DNA of 64,000 nucleotides from Lyngbya aestuarii BL J. GTDB taxonomy: Bacteria > Cyanobacteriota > Cyanobacteriia > Cyanobacteriales > Microcoleaceae. Each line of letters starts with the position of its first letter. The first letter of the stretch is position 1. This document shows, in pieces, positions 48,921 to 58,783 of the stretch. A model generated the notes under the pieces. The model did no database searches. It worked only from the letters and a program-made list of their open reading frames with translations, and was not told the DNA's origin. The position numbers and the translations under genes are program-made. The stretch is from NCBI RefSeq assembly GCF_000478195.2, contig NZ_AUZM01000004.1, positions 118,012 through 182,011 of the forward strand, read 5' to 3'.

Positions 48921-49440
48921 TTTATCCGAGGCTTTTTGATAGGATTATAGGTAAGTTATATAATGGGGTGTTTGCAAAAATAAAATTTTGGTACAGATTT
49001 CCATTATGAGAGAATAATACCCGATTTTCGCCAAAGTTGTCAACCCCCCCCACCCCAAAAAAGTCCCAAACTGATAAGTATTCAAAATAGGTTTTGTCAC
49101 AACTGTTTGAATAATCAAAACTTAATCCCAAATTCTCATATTTTTTGACTCAAAATCTTCCCAACTATTGACGACAGAATGAGGGTTCTGGTATGCTTAT
49201 GAAAACATCCCCCAAGGGCTTCTAGTATCTTGAGGTCAAAATAGAGGCTAAAACCCTGATGATTGCGTTAACGTTCAGCATTTCCTGACAAAGTTTGGCA
49301 AGGGGTAATGCACGAGTTTTTGAAAGATCCCCAAGCATCCAAAATCACCCTCTTGACAAAATGCACAAGATAACCAGGTAAGAGAATTAAAGGTTTTCAT
49401 CTCCAGGGTGAATGAACGGATAATCACCCCCCAATTAACC
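48921..49440. other. 520-base intergenic region
   Basis: No convincing gene. A C-rich patch (CCCCCCCCACCCC) is at about 49046-49058. A TTGACA-like hexamer occurs near 49353-49358 but lacks a properly spaced -10. Confidence 0.4.
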
Positions 49441-51132
49441 ATGAAAAGAGAGAGTATTATTTTTGCCTGTTTCGGGCTAATGGTGTTGTTTTTATTGAGC
49501 TTAAATATTGAGGTAAACTCAAGCTCAACCGAAAGCTTACACCTCCCTTCGATTATCGCCGATCACATGATACTTCAGCAACAAACAAATGTGGCGATTT
49601 GGGGATGGGATAAACCGGGTAATACTGTAACAGTTCAATTTAGAGATCACGAAGTCAAAACGACCGTTGAAGTGGATGGGAAATGGCAGGTTAAAATCCC
49701 CAGTGGTAAGGCAGGAGGGCCGTTTAATTTAACGATTCAAGGTTCACAACTGATTACCTTAAAAGATGTGTTAGTTGGGGAAGTTTGGGTTGCGGGTGGG
49801 CAAAGTAATATGTGGTGGTTTGTCAGTCGCAGTGATAATTCTCAACAAGAAATTTCTCAGGCTAACTTTCCACATATTCGGGTTTGGGATGCGAATACTT
49901 CACCTCAAGAAAATGGGTGGCCTGCAAATACACCTCAAAAAACCATTCCGGCAAAGTGGGAATTAACAACGCCAAAAACCGTTAAAAATTTCCCCGCAAC
50001 GGCTTATTTTTTTGCCAAAGAACTGCATCAAAAGTTAAACGTTCCGATAGGAATTGTACATCTGGCGGTTCCCAACCGAGAAATTGAAACCTTTTTATCT
50101 CAACCGTTACTCGCGGCAAATTTTCCCGAAACTCTAGCCTTTTGGCGGCTACAAAAAGACTCTAAAACCAGACCCGCCCAGTTATTTAACGGTATGGTTT
50201 ATCCGGCGATTCCCTATACACCCAGAGGGTTTATTTGGTGGCAAGGAGAATCTAATGCAAAAGAGGCGATGCAGTATAGAACTTTATTTCCGAGTTTAAT
50301 TCAAGAATGGCGAAGTTTGTGGGGAAATGATAACGCTCCTTTTTTATTTGTTGAACTTGCTAATTTTCTGGAAAAACAAACCTATCCCTCCGAAGATGAT
50401 CCCTGGCCGAGATTGCGATCAGCCCAAAAAGAGGCGTTAAAGTTGCCCAATACGGCGATGATTTCTACTATTGATATTTTAGATGAAAATAATAATTTTA
50501 ATAATATTCATCCCCCCAACAAACAGTTAGCCGGAAAGCGGCTATTTTTAGCAGCAATGGCAACAGTTTATGGTCAGAAAGATTTAGTTTGGAGTGGGCC
50601 TGTTTATCAGTCGGTTGAATTTAAAGAAAATCAAGCGATTGTAACCTTTGATTCTGCGGGAAAAGGATTAAAAATTAAGGGAGATCAGTTAAAAGGATTT
50701 GCTGTGGCGGGAAGTAATCATCGCTTTTTTTGGGCGGATGGAAAGATAGAAGGAAATCGGGTAATTTTAACCAGTGAAGCCGTTAAACAGCCCGTAGCGG
50801 TTCGTTATGGTTGGGCAAATAATCCGATTGGAAATCTTTACAACTCAGCCGAACTTCCAGCGTTTCCGTTTCGGACAGATAACTGGCTGTTAAACTTGGA
50901 TGAATCCCGCTTTGAAGCCATGAGTTTAGTGGAATTGGCGGCTTATATTCAGACCAATATTCTACCCATTCAACCCGAGATTAAATCGGTTTGGGATGAA
51001 GTGTATCAGGCGATCAAAACGGATAATAAACCTTTAGCGAATCAACGACTGAAAACCTTAATCAATCAACCATTAGAAGATGAAAAGTTGGCAATAGCGT
51101 TAGAGATTATATCAGAAAAGCTACGACTTTGA
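49441..51132 (+). CDS. Secreted sialate O-acetylesterase-like (SGNH-type) protein
   Basis: 563 residues from the ATG at 49441, where a signal peptide or anchor starts (MKRESIIFACFGLMVLFLLS); GTG 49408 would add 11 residues. The catalytic serine lies in VWVAGGQSNMWWF. FNGMVYPAIPYTPRGFIWWQ with GESN then holds the second conserved block, and NIHPPNKQLAG near 370 supplies the candidate catalytic His. The family removes O-acetyl groups from sugars such as sialic acid or polysaccharides. It acts outside the cytoplasm. The last 60 residues are helical and look like a separate tail. Confidence 0.85.
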   Translation: MKRESIIFACFGLMVLFLLSLNIEVNSSSTESLHLPSIIADHMILQQQTNVAIWGWDKPGNTVTVQFRDHEVKTTVEVDGKWQVKIPSGKAGGPFNLTIQGSQLITLKDVLVGEVWVAGGQSNMWWFVSRSDNSQQEISQANFPHIRVWDANTSPQENGWPANTPQKTIPAKWELTTPKTVKNFPATAYFFAKELHQKLNVPIGIVHLAVPNREIETFLSQPLLAANFPETLAFWRLQKDSKTRPAQLFNGMVYPAIPYTPRGFIWWQGESNAKEAMQYRTLFPSLIQEWRSLWGNDNAPFLFVELANFLEKQTYPSEDDPWPRLRSAQKEALKLPNTAMISTIDILDENNNFNNIHPPNKQLAGKRLFLAAMATVYGQKDLVWSGPVYQSVEFKENQAIVTFDSAGKGLKIKGDQLKGFAVAGSNHRFFWADGKIEGNRVILTSEAVKQPVAVRYGWANNPIGNLYNSAELPAFPFRTDNWLLNLDESRFEAMSLVELAAYIQTNILPIQPEIKSVWDEVYQAIKTDNKPLANQRLKTLINQPLEDEKLAIALEIISEKLRL

Positions 51133-51218
51133 TTTTTGATATTAATGGAGTACAATAGATTTACTTAAAGTTGAGTTAAATCAAGAAAATAAAAATTTTT
51201 TACTCAAAGGAGGCTAAA

Positions 51219-51806
51219 ATGCAGATTACTAAAAACTTCCAATTATCAATTAAAACATTGAGTTTTTCTTTAACCTTAATTATTGGGTTGATTCTTAATT
51301 TAACCACAACCACCAAAATAGTATTAGCAGGTGTGGGATGGGAACAGCGAGCAATGACTAGAATTGAATGGGAAAGCGGGGAACCCATGAACTGTAATGG
51401 CAAAGGAGTAGAATTTTTGGTTACTGGCTCGAATATGCACTCTACTTTTTATAATTTAACCGTTGCTTGTTTAAATCAAAATCGCGAAAACCAGGCTGAT
51501 TGGGTGATTTTGGGTGGGATTAGTTATGTTTACAAAAATAATCGTTCTGATGCCTTTCTCCAAAAGTTCGATCCCGAAACTCAACATTCGGGAGAGCGAC
51601 CAAACTTATATTCTTTTGCCAACTTTGTCATCGGTTACAACTGTAGCCTCAACAGAGGGTGGGAATGTGAAGAGTACAGTTCTAGTATTGAAAACAACGT
51701 TCTTAAAACTTTTGGTTCGCAAGAGTTAAAATCGACAACAGATTCTTTTCCTTTCAATTTTAGTAATCTGGCTGAGTCGGCATATACTACAACGAATGCC
51801 CAGTAA
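51219..51806 (+). CDS. Secreted protein of unknown function
   Basis: 195 residues with a strong AAAGGAGG before the ATG. An N-terminal signal (LSFSLTLIIGLILNLTTTTK, cleavage near VLAG). The mature part has four cysteines (MNCNGK, VACLNQ, GYNCSL, WECEEY) and many aromatic residues. I recognise no family. It is likely a small exported, disulphide-bonded protein. Confidence 0.65.
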   Translation: MQITKNFQLSIKTLSFSLTLIIGLILNLTTTTKIVLAGVGWEQRAMTRIEWESGEPMNCNGKGVEFLVTGSNMHSTFYNLTVACLNQNRENQADWVILGGISYVYKNNRSDAFLQKFDPETQHSGERPNLYSFANFVIGYNCSLNRGWECEEYSSSIENNVLKTFGSQELKSTTDSFPFNFSNLAESAYTTTNAQ

Positions 51807-51851
51807 TTTTCACCTCTTACGTTCTTTGATTAAACCGTCGAAAGAATGCCT

Positions 51852-53351
51852 TCAACTGAAACTTTCTTCTGAGGGATGAACAAACTGAGGTGGAAAGTTA
51901 ACACTCCACCAAAAGTTTTGAGTCGCATTCGGCGGAAAAGCCCCAAAATTTTTCTGGGCTGCGGGAGAAGAAGCTTGTAAATAAAAGTTAACATTCATTG
52001 TATTTTCAAATAAAGGATCAGCTTCGATAAAATCCTCTCCTTTGGTTGCATAAACTCGATCATTTGCCCATTCATCGAGATTAACAGGATAAGTCACCGT
52101 ATTGTTATCAAAAAATAAATTCGATTCAATTTTAATATTTTTCGTCCGAAAAGCATCGGGTTCAAAGTCACTGCTGTAACCAATTTGAAACCAGGCGTTA
52201 TCGCTGAAAATGTTATCTCTGACAACCACATTTTCTAGGTTTGTGCTATAAAAATAGAGTCCACCTGTTAACCAATAAGGGTCAGGCGTATTTTTCAAAC
52301 CATAGCCATTATGATGAATGGTATTGTTATAAATTTGAATATTAGTTTTCAGTCTATCTTTCCCCCAACGAGAAATAAAAATTCCGGTTGCCCGATTATT
52401 AAAAACCAAGTTATGATGAATTTTAATATTATTAATTTTCGGGCCGTCTTCGGCAGAAATTGCGATTCCCGTTTCGCAGTCGTGGACGACATTTTCATAG
52501 AATTCTAGATCTTCCAATACATCCCGCCAAGAGTCCGCATAAAGACCCTGACGCCGACAGTGATGGGTATAATTATGATGAATTTTTCCTCTCTTGGGCG
52601 TTCCTTTGCAGTCTATTCCTTCTTTTGCACAGTAACAAACTTGATTGTAAGCGACTTCAAAATCTTCAACACTTCCGATAGTAATCCCTTCGTGGGGGCC
52701 GACACTTTTCTGGTAGGGATAGCCGGGATGTTCAATTCTCATCTCATTGGTATTGGCATTAATTACCGTATTCCCCAAAACTTTGTGCTGATAGCATCCT
52801 CTACCGATAAAAATTCCTGATGAAAATGTGTTGATCGTTGTGTTATTATAGAAGTCGATATGATGACTATCTCGAACCACAAATCCACCGTTATGGGAAT
52901 TTTTTAGGGTTAAGTTTTTGATCAGAATATGATGTTTTCCTTCAATCTGAAATGCACCTTGATCGTGAGGAAAAGGGGCTTGACCCACAGGCGGGCCAAC
53001 ATAGATATTATCCGCATCAATAATCGCGGTTTCACGGGGATATCCGGCGTAAATAATCCACTGATTTTCTGTTCCTGAATTTCGCGGATTAATTTGTTGA
53101 GAAATGAGATAAGTTCCCTCACGGAGATAAACTGTATCTCCTGCTGTTAAGGTGTCTGCGGCTTTTTGAATCGTCGCCCAAGGTTGTTCAAGAGTCCCGG
53201 GATTGGCATCGTTTCCCGAGGGAGAAATATAATAGATTTGTTTTTCTGTCGCTGTTGAGGAGTAGGTCGTTTTAGCGAGACTGACACCAACTAAAGTGGC
53301 AGCAGCTTGAATAAATCGGCGTCGAGTTGCGAAAGATAGGCGGTGGTTCAT
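51852..53351 (-). CDS. Right-handed parallel beta-helix protein with Tat-like signal
   Basis: 499 residues from the ATG at 53351. The N-terminus ATRRRFIQAAATLVGVSLA has the twin-arginine pattern. IYYISPSGNDANPGTLEQPW with TIQKAADTLTAGDTVYLREG is a DUF1565-type start, then repeated rungs (NNTTINTFSSGIFIGRG, YENVVHDCETGIAIS, NNTIHHNGYGLKNTP) form a pectate-lyase-like beta-helix. Such proteins bind or cleave acidic polysaccharides in the periplasm or outside. A GNAT gene lies 15 bases upstream, so it is in the same transcript. Confidence 0.85.
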   Translation of the reverse strand: MNHRLSFATRRRFIQAAATLVGVSLAKTTYSSTATEKQIYYISPSGNDANPGTLEQPWATIQKAADTLTAGDTVYLREGTYLISQQINPRNSGTENQWIIYAGYPRETAIIDADNIYVGPPVGQAPFPHDQGAFQIEGKHHILIKNLTLKNSHNGGFVVRDSHHIDFYNNTTINTFSSGIFIGRGCYQHKVLGNTVINANTNEMRIEHPGYPYQKSVGPHEGITIGSVEDFEVAYNQVCYCAKEGIDCKGTPKRGKIHHNYTHHCRRQGLYADSWRDVLEDLEFYENVVHDCETGIAISAEDGPKINNIKIHHNLVFNNRATGIFISRWGKDRLKTNIQIYNNTIHHNGYGLKNTPDPYWLTGGLYFYSTNLENVVVRDNIFSDNAWFQIGYSSDFEPDAFRTKNIKIESNLFFDNNTVTYPVNLDEWANDRVYATKGEDFIEADPLFENTMNVNFYLQASSPAAQKNFGAFPPNATQNFWWSVNFPPQFVHPSEESFS

Positions 53352-53366
53352 CTGCAAGTCTTTTTT

Positions 53367-53807
53367 CTAAACAGACATTTTTTTAATCATTTTAACATGA
53401 GAAATTCCCGCTTCGTCAAACTTTTCTCCAACTTGCTCAAATCCCAGATTTAGATATAAATTTTTGATATATTCTTGAGCATGAATTATCGTTTCTTCAA
53501 CTTGTTTTGATGCAATTGTCTCTAATGCTACCTCCATAAGTTTCCGACCAATTCCTCGTCCTCGGGCTGTCGAAAGTACGGCTAACCGTTCAATTTTAGC
53601 CGTTTGAGGAGATAAATACCGAATTCTCGCCGTGCCTACAGGTTGAGAATTGAAGTAAGCCAGTAAATGTTGGGCGGTGTCATCTTTGCCATCAAATTCA
53701 AGTGTTGATTCAACACCTTGTTCAACGCTAAAAACTTGATGTCGGATGGTTCTAATTTCAGTTATTGCTTTCGTATAATCAACAATTATAATCTCTAAAT
53801 CGCTCAT
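53367..53807 (-). CDS. GNAT-family N-acetyltransferase (ElaA/YjcF-like)
   Basis: 146 residues. IRHQVFSVEQGVESTLEFDG with HLLAYFNSQPVGTARIRYL is typical of the ElaA/YjcF branch. Motif A is LAVLSTARGRGIGRKLMEVA; motif B contains HAQEYIKNLYLNLGFEQVGE. It acetylates an unknown amine. It lies between map and the beta-helix gene in the minus-strand run. Confidence 0.85.
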   Translation of the reverse strand: MSDLEIIIVDYTKAITEIRTIRHQVFSVEQGVESTLEFDGKDDTAQHLLAYFNSQPVGTARIRYLSPQTAKIERLAVLSTARGRGIGRKLMEVALETIASKQVEETIIHAQEYIKNLYLNLGFEQVGEKFDEAGISHVKMIKKMSV

Positions 53808-53881
53808 TGTTTCTCCTCTTAATCTAGATATCTCTCCCCAATATTATCAGAAGGGAGAGAAATATTTTAGAGTATTAAACT

Positions 53882-54715
53882 TTAAACTTTTGAGCGATCT
53901 GTCAGAATTTCATAACCCGTTTCTGTCACTAATACAGTATGTTCAAACTGAGCGGAAAGCGCATTATCAACGGTAACAGCCGTCCATTTATCAGACAAAA
54001 TGCGAGTAAACCGAGAACCTGCATTTAAAATCGGTTCAATGGCTAACGTCATCCCGGCTTTTAATTTCACATTCGGTAAATCATAAGTGCGAGTATTAAA
54101 AACAGAAGGTTCTTCGTGTAAGTTTTCTCCAACGCCATGACCTGTAAATTCTTCAACAATACGAAACCCATTGGCTTCTGCGTGATCTTGAATAGCCCCG
54201 GCAATATCGAGTAAAGAAGCACCTGCTTTCACTTGTTCGATGCCTTTATAAAGCGTTTCTTCGGCGACTCGAATTAATTTAGCTGCTTCAGGGGTAACTT
54301 CATCCACGGGAATTGTAATGCAAGAATCTCCATGAAATCCTTGATAATAAGCCCCAGTATCAACTTTTAAAACATCTCCAGCCCGAATCACTTTACGACG
54401 ATTGGGAATTCCATGAACGACTTCATTATTAATCGAGGAACATATCGAACCTGGAAAGCCATAATACCCTTTAAAACTGGGGGTTGCACCCATTTCTCGA
54501 ATTCGTTTTTCGGCATAAGCATCTAAATCTGCGGTAGTCATTCCGGGTTGCACCATCGCCGCAATTTCTTTGAGAATTGTTGCTACAATTTTGCTAGATT
54601 GTCGCATAATTTCAATTTCTTGAGGCGACTTAATATGAATTCCTCGACGCTTCTTTTTAATCCGGGGAGGTTGAGGAGAAGTGGCTTTTGCGATTAGATT
54701 ACTCAGAATTTTCAT
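53882..54715 (-). CDS. map: Methionine aminopeptidase, type I
   Basis: 277 residues. The N-terminal 25 residues are basic and proline-rich ([11 protein letters not shown]), an extension over the minimal enzyme. Metal ligands are visible in [20 protein letters not shown] (two Asp), [13 protein letters not shown] (His), LAIEPIL (Glu) and [10 protein letters not shown] (Glu). It removes the initiator Met from new proteins. It lies 75 bases upstream of a GNAT gene on the same strand. Confidence 0.96.
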   Translation of the reverse strand: MKILSNLIAKATSPQPPRIKKKRRGIHIKSPQEIEIMRQSSKIVATILKEIAAMVQPGMTTADLDAYAEKRIREMGATPSFKGYYGFPGSICSSINNEVVHGIPNRRKVIRAGDVLKVDTGAYYQGFHGDSCITIPVDEVTPEAAKLIRVAEETLYKGIEQVKAGASLLDIAGAIQDHAEANGFRIVEEFTGHGVGENLHEEPSVFNTRTYDLPNVKLKAGMTLAIEPILNAGSRFTRILSDKWTAVTVDNALSAQFEHTVLVTETGYEILTDRSKV

Positions 54716-54786
54716 TGTAAATTGAGATTAATAGGATGTGAGGTGATGAGAAACAGTGATTGTCTTAATCTAGATTACCTTAAAAG

Positions 54787-55263
54787 CTAAATTTCGGGTA
54801 CAACTTTTAAGCTAAAACTCCAACCATGCTGTTCAAAACCGAGGGATTTATAGAACGTATGGGCGCGATCTCGACTGAGATTAGAAGAAAGCGTTACTTT
54901 GTAGCATCCGGCTTCTGCACTCAATTTTAAGGCAGTGCGAATCATCGTTTTACCAATACCTTGACTACGATAAGCAGAAGCTACACTCACAGCATCTAAG
55001 ACTGCAAACTGATGAAATCCTGGGTGCATCATGGTCGGAACATACAATAAGCTAAATGTCCCCACTGCTTTTTCTTCTAACCAAACCAAATAAATTTTAT
55101 AGTTAGGTATTTGATTAATTTGGTTAAATATTTCCTCTATTTTACCATCAGCAAGCAAGGGTAAATCATCCATTTGGGCATAAAGAGCATTGAGTTGCGG
55201 TAAATCTTGGTGAGTTGCAACTGTAATTTCTAAGTTTAAGTGTTCAGATCGAGTTGAAACCAT
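54787..55263 (-). CDS. GNAT-family N-acetyltransferase
   Basis: 158 residues. Motif A is SVASAYRSQGIGKTMIRTAL, then KVTLSSNLSRDRAHTFYKSL with GFEQHGW. Its start overlaps the last 28 bases of marC, so its translation is probably coupled to that gene. Substrate unknown. Confidence 0.85.
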   Translation of the reverse strand: MVSTRSEHLNLEITVATHQDLPQLNALYAQMDDLPLLADGKIEEIFNQINQIPNYKIYLVWLEEKAVGTFSLLYVPTMMHPGFHQFAVLDAVSVASAYRSQGIGKTMIRTALKLSAEAGCYKVTLSSNLSRDRAHTFYKSLGFEQHGWSFSLKVVPEI

Positions 55264-55859
55264 TCTTCAATCCCTCTCATAATCATATCAATAGCAAACG
55301 TTCCAATAATTAAGGCAGAAGTTCGTCCAGCAATATCAATATAACGTTCAACAATTGCTTCATTTTGCTTACGAACATAATCATGTAACCATTTCATTAT
55401 AATAATTGAAATCACGGTTATAAACAGTGCCATCAGGATTGATAAAGCCGAAAATAAAGGAGATAAACGACTTCCCGCAATCACACTGGCACTCACCGTT
55501 CCCGGCCCAATCATGTAAGGCATTGCAATGGTAATTGCGACACCTCTAGGCTGTCCCCGTAGTTGTCCAATTGCATCACTTCCTCCAAAGAAAAACCGCA
55601 AACCAATAATTAAAAAGATGATTCCCCCAAAGATTATAAAAGATTCAAATCGAACTTGTAAAATTTTTTGGAAAACTGTTTCTCCTGTCCAAGCAAATGT
55701 AATAAAAACAATAGCACTAATCAGGGTTCCTCTCAGCAGATAAATAGAAAAGGTTCTTAAATCAAACTTTTGAATCAAATCCATTAAATAGATACTCATC
55801 AAAAAGGGGTTGAGTAAAACCAGTAAAAGCGCACTCGAATTAACAATATCTTCGATCAT
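55236..55859 (-). CDS. MarC-family integral membrane protein
   Basis: 207 residues, six hydrophobic segments. ALLLVLLNPFLMSIYLMDLI, IFGGIIFLIIGLRFFFGG and AITIAMPYMIGPGTVSASVI match MarC/YhgN-type proteins. The strong AGGAGG ahead of the ATG supports the start. Function is not established; older claims of antibiotic resistance were withdrawn. It is the first gene of the minus-strand run with GNAT, map, GNAT and the beta-helix gene. Confidence 0.88.
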   Translation of the reverse strand: MIEDIVNSSALLLVLLNPFLMSIYLMDLIQKFDLRTFSIYLLRGTLISAIVFITFAWTGETVFQKILQVRFESFIIFGGIIFLIIGLRFFFGGSDAIGQLRGQPRGVAITIAMPYMIGPGTVSASVIAGSRLSPLFSALSILMALFITVISIIIMKWLHDYVRKQNEAIVERYIDIAGRTSALIIGTFAIDMIMRGIEEWFQLDLNT

Positions 55860-56233
55860 TTTTTGGAAACCTCCTGTTGATGAATTTTTCTCTATAAAAA
55901 ATCGGCGATCGCAATTTTTTGGCTCTGATTGATTTTAATCGCAACTCATCTATTGTTTCATAAACAGGTAATTTATATCGTGATCTCAATCTCCTTTGTG
56001 TTAACTGATCTCATCAGTCCAGAGGATGCACTGCGTTTTTCTGAGAATTGTGTTAAGATTTATGTAGATTGCTCAAATCAATCATTTCTGAATTTTCAAC
56101 ACTTTTTGAGTTTTGGATGCTGAATATACCTTCTGATCAGGGTTTTAGAGAATTAACTCCACAGATAGGCAGATTCAGTTCAAAAATTTATTGTCATCAT
56201 TTTTGACGTTTATTTACATAACACAACAAAATT
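55860..56233. other. Divergent intergenic region marC / cytochrome gene
   Basis: About 370 AT-rich bases. No reliable gene: one 64-codon reading (55929-56123) has no ribosome-binding site and no family. No clear promoter motif was assigned. Confidence 0.35.
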
Positions 56234-56932
56234 ATGCAAAGAATTAATCCCTTGTTTGTACTCAGGCGAACTTCAACGGTAGTGGCGGTATCAATTTTAA
56301 CTTTAACGCTGGTTTCCGCCCTGACAGGATTACTGATCGCCATCAACTATCAACCCATTGCAGGGGGGGCTTATCAGTCTCTAGAACAAATCACCCAACA
56401 GGTAGAATTTGGCTGGTTAGTGCAAGGTTTACACAAGTATGCAGGAAACTTTGTAATTGCCTTAGGCTTAGTTCAATTAGTTCTAATGTTTTTAGGACGA
56501 CAATTTCGCAGCAGTTGGCTAATAGCTTGGATTAGTGGTATCTTTCTAATATTAGCCTCCATTGGTTTAGACTGGACAGCAATGGCTTTAAGTTGGACTC
56601 AAGAAGGTTTTTGGCGACTCAAAATTGAGTTAGGAACAATTGAAGCCATTCCCTTTATTGGTTCAACTCTGCGAGAAATTGTGACCGGAGGCGGTGGAAT
56701 TAATACCTCAACATTGTTGCGACTTTACACCCTCCATAGTTATATTTTATCTTTGGGGGCAATGGGTTTAGCCATCGCACATTTAGTCGGAATATTATTC
56801 CAAGATCGACAAGAACAACAAACCAAAGAAGAACAACGTAAGCGCCTCGTCGAAGACAGTTTAAACCGTCTAATCAAAGAAAAAGATCGTTCAGATGCGG
56901 CGACTCAAAAAGAATCTGCTTCTCAAACTTAA
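56234..56932 (+). CDS. Cytochrome b6-like membrane protein with one haem ligand replaced
   Basis: 232 residues, four helices. The match to the N-terminal half of cytochrome b6 is clear: TGLLIAINYQPIAGGAYQSL, VEFGWLVQGLHKYAGN, IEAIPFIGSTLREIVTGGGG and LRLYTLHSYILSLGAMGLAI. Haem histidines in place are H67, H168 and H183 (equivalents of H86, H187, H202). Where the fourth (H100) is expected, 14 residues after H67, there is Q81. Thus only the bL pair (H67/H168) is complete. The charged C-terminal tail (about 200-232) is an addition. It is not the petB gene of the b6f complex. Confidence 0.8.
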   Translation: MQRINPLFVLRRTSTVVAVSILTLTLVSALTGLLIAINYQPIAGGAYQSLEQITQQVEFGWLVQGLHKYAGNFVIALGLVQLVLMFLGRQFRSSWLIAWISGIFLILASIGLDWTAMALSWTQEGFWRLKIELGTIEAIPFIGSTLREIVTGGGGINTSTLLRLYTLHSYILSLGAMGLAIAHLVGILFQDRQEQQTKEEQRKRLVEDSLNRLIKEKDRSDAATQKESASQT

Positions 56933-57149
56933 TATCAGACTAAAGTTAGATTCAGATTCGATCAAAATCAAAGATAATATCTATCAGTCTATCCGGGATT
57001 AAAACCCTGTCTAAACGTTGAAGTCCTTTCAATGACAAGACTGATGACTGAAAACTCTCTAATCAGTGGTTAAGCTAATTTTAGTTTGATCGCTGATATT
57101 TAATTTGAGACTCAGATCACAACCCGTTAAACAATTTTAGGAGGTTAAT

Positions 57150-58028
57150 ATGTCTGTATTAGAAGGAACTTGGAGGAGTGAATACATCACGACAAATGGC
57201 GTCAAACTGCATTATGTTACCCAAGGCGAGGGGCCATTAATGCTGATGTTACATGGGTTTCCTGAGTTTTGGTACTCTTGGCGTTATCAAATTCCTGAAT
57301 TTGCCCAAGATTATCAAGTCGTTGCGTTAGATCTGCGGGGTTACAACGAAAGTGACAAACCCAGAGAATTATCCGCTTATAATATGAGGGAACTGATCCA
57401 AGATATTCGCGGAGTGATTACAGGTTTAGGATATGACAATTGTATCTTAGTCGGTCACGACTGGGGCGGCGCAATTGCCTGGAATTTTTCCTATACTTAC
57501 CCGGAAATGGTCGAGAAACTAATTGTCATGAATATTCCGCATCCAGCGAAGTTTGCGGATGGGTTATGGACAATTGATCAACTCCAAAAAAGTTGGTATG
57601 TGTTTTTATTTCAACTCCCTTTTTTACCCGAGTTATTGTTACAAGCGGATGATTATCGGGCAATTTCATCTGGTTTTGTGGATATGGCAATTGATAAAAG
57701 TGCCTTTCCCACTCACGATTTAGAAGCTTATAAAGATGCGGCTGCTAAACGAGGGGCTTTAACGGCTATGGTCAACTATTATCGTAATGTTTTCCCCGAT
57801 TTTTTCAATCCTCAAGATCGACCGGAATGGGGTTTATTAACCGTTCCTACACTAATGATTTGGGGAGAAAGTGATACGGCTTTAGGCAAAGAATTAACGT
57901 ACGGAACCGAAGAATATGTACAGAATTTCAAAGTTCGTTATATTCCCAATTGTAGCCATTGGGTACAACAAGAAAAACCGGAGTTAGTGAATGAATATAT
58001 GCGAGAATATTTAAGCGAGAATATTTAA
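57150..58028 (+). CDS. Alpha/beta hydrolase, epoxide hydrolase/dehalogenase-like
   Basis: 292 residues with a strong AGGAGG ribosome-binding site. The oxyanion motif is HGFPEFWYSW (35-44), the nucleophile D104 is in LVGHDWGGAIAW, the acid is in WGESDTALG, and the His is in NCSHWVQQEKP. An Asp nucleophile in G-H-D-W-G and the H-G-x-P motif point to epoxide hydrolases or haloalkane dehalogenases rather than lipases. Cytosolic; substrate unknown. Confidence 0.88.
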   Translation: MSVLEGTWRSEYITTNGVKLHYVTQGEGPLMLMLHGFPEFWYSWRYQIPEFAQDYQVVALDLRGYNESDKPRELSAYNMRELIQDIRGVITGLGYDNCILVGHDWGGAIAWNFSYTYPEMVEKLIVMNIPHPAKFADGLWTIDQLQKSWYVFLFQLPFLPELLLQADDYRAISSGFVDMAIDKSAFPTHDLEAYKDAAAKRGALTAMVNYYRNVFPDFFNPQDRPEWGLLTVPTLMIWGESDTALGKELTYGTEEYVQNFKVRYIPNCSHWVQQEKPELVNEYMREYLSENI

Positions 58029-58266
58029 AGTCAGGTCAAATGCGGATCAAAAATAAAGTTAAATTTAAGGGGGTGATAAAATAAGTTTTTATACTTAAAA
58101 AAAATAGAGTAAAAGCTTGATAAAATTAACTTTTATTGCAATTATTTTAATTGGATTTTTTATATCTAAAATAAAAAGATAACCCGTCAGACACAATTAA
58201 CTATTATTAAACTTAAAGTGGTTAGTGTTCATGAAATTGACTGAATTTTTAGGAGTGTAGGCTGAA

Positions 58267-58671
58267 ATGAAATCAACATCGACATGGAATGACACTCTCA
58301 GCATTGGAATTCCCTTACTAGATTTACAACATAAACAATTAATTGATCAAATGGATCGGTTGTTAGAAGCGATTGTTGTCAAAAAAGAAACGCAAGAACT
58401 GAAATCAATCTTGAGTTTTCTCAATATGTACGTTAATAATCATTTTAGCTATGAACAATCTTGTATGGAATTACATAAATGCCCAGTCGCTTGTCAAAAT
58501 CAAGCCGCCCACGCTAGATTCTTGAAAATTTTACAAGAAGTGAATCAAAAAATTGATCAAAAAGAATCTCTAAATTTAATTAGTGTTCGGATTAAAAAAG
58601 AATTGTTGGATTGGTTTGTTTCACATATCAAAAGCATTGATATTCGTCTGACTCCCTGTGTGAAAAAATAA
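58267..58671 (+). CDS. Bacteriohemerythrin
   Basis: 134 residues, four-helix bundle. Iron ligands: WNDTLSIGIPLLDLQHKQLI (His in LQHK), NNHFSYEQSCME (His and Glu), QAAHARFL (His), WFVSHIKSIDIRL (His and Asp). These give the diiron site of hemerythrins that bind O2 reversibly. A stand-alone domain with no sensor or membrane part. It may store or shuttle O2 or protect against it. A terminator of the converging clpC lies just downstream. Confidence 0.9.
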   Translation: MKSTSTWNDTLSIGIPLLDLQHKQLIDQMDRLLEAIVVKKETQELKSILSFLNMYVNNHFSYEQSCMELHKCPVACQNQAAHARFLKILQEVNQKIDQKESLNLISVRIKKELLDWFVSHIKSIDIRLTPCVKK

Positions 58672-58728
58672 TTATGTATAGCGTTTTCATTTGAGATGTA
58701 AACAGTAGTGCAAGCGTCTCATTAACCC

Positions 58729-58758
58729 AAAAAAAAGCGACACCTATACAGATGCCGC
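58729..58758 (-). terminator. Terminator of clpC
   Basis: On the minus strand GCGGCATCT (58758-58750), loop GTAT, AGGTGTCGC (58745-58737), then eight T. A nine-pair stem with two G-T wobbles. Confidence 0.9.
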
Positions 58759-58783
58759 CTAAAATTAATTTAACAATGACTAA

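Noticed and set aside
52311..52820. Several short plus-strand readings across the beta-helix gene
   Set aside because: They are shadows of the minus-strand beta-helix gene, whose repeat pattern and Tat-like start are clear.
55929..56123. 64-codon reading between marC and the cytochrome gene
   Set aside because: No ribosome-binding site, no recognisable family, AT-rich composition typical of the spacer.
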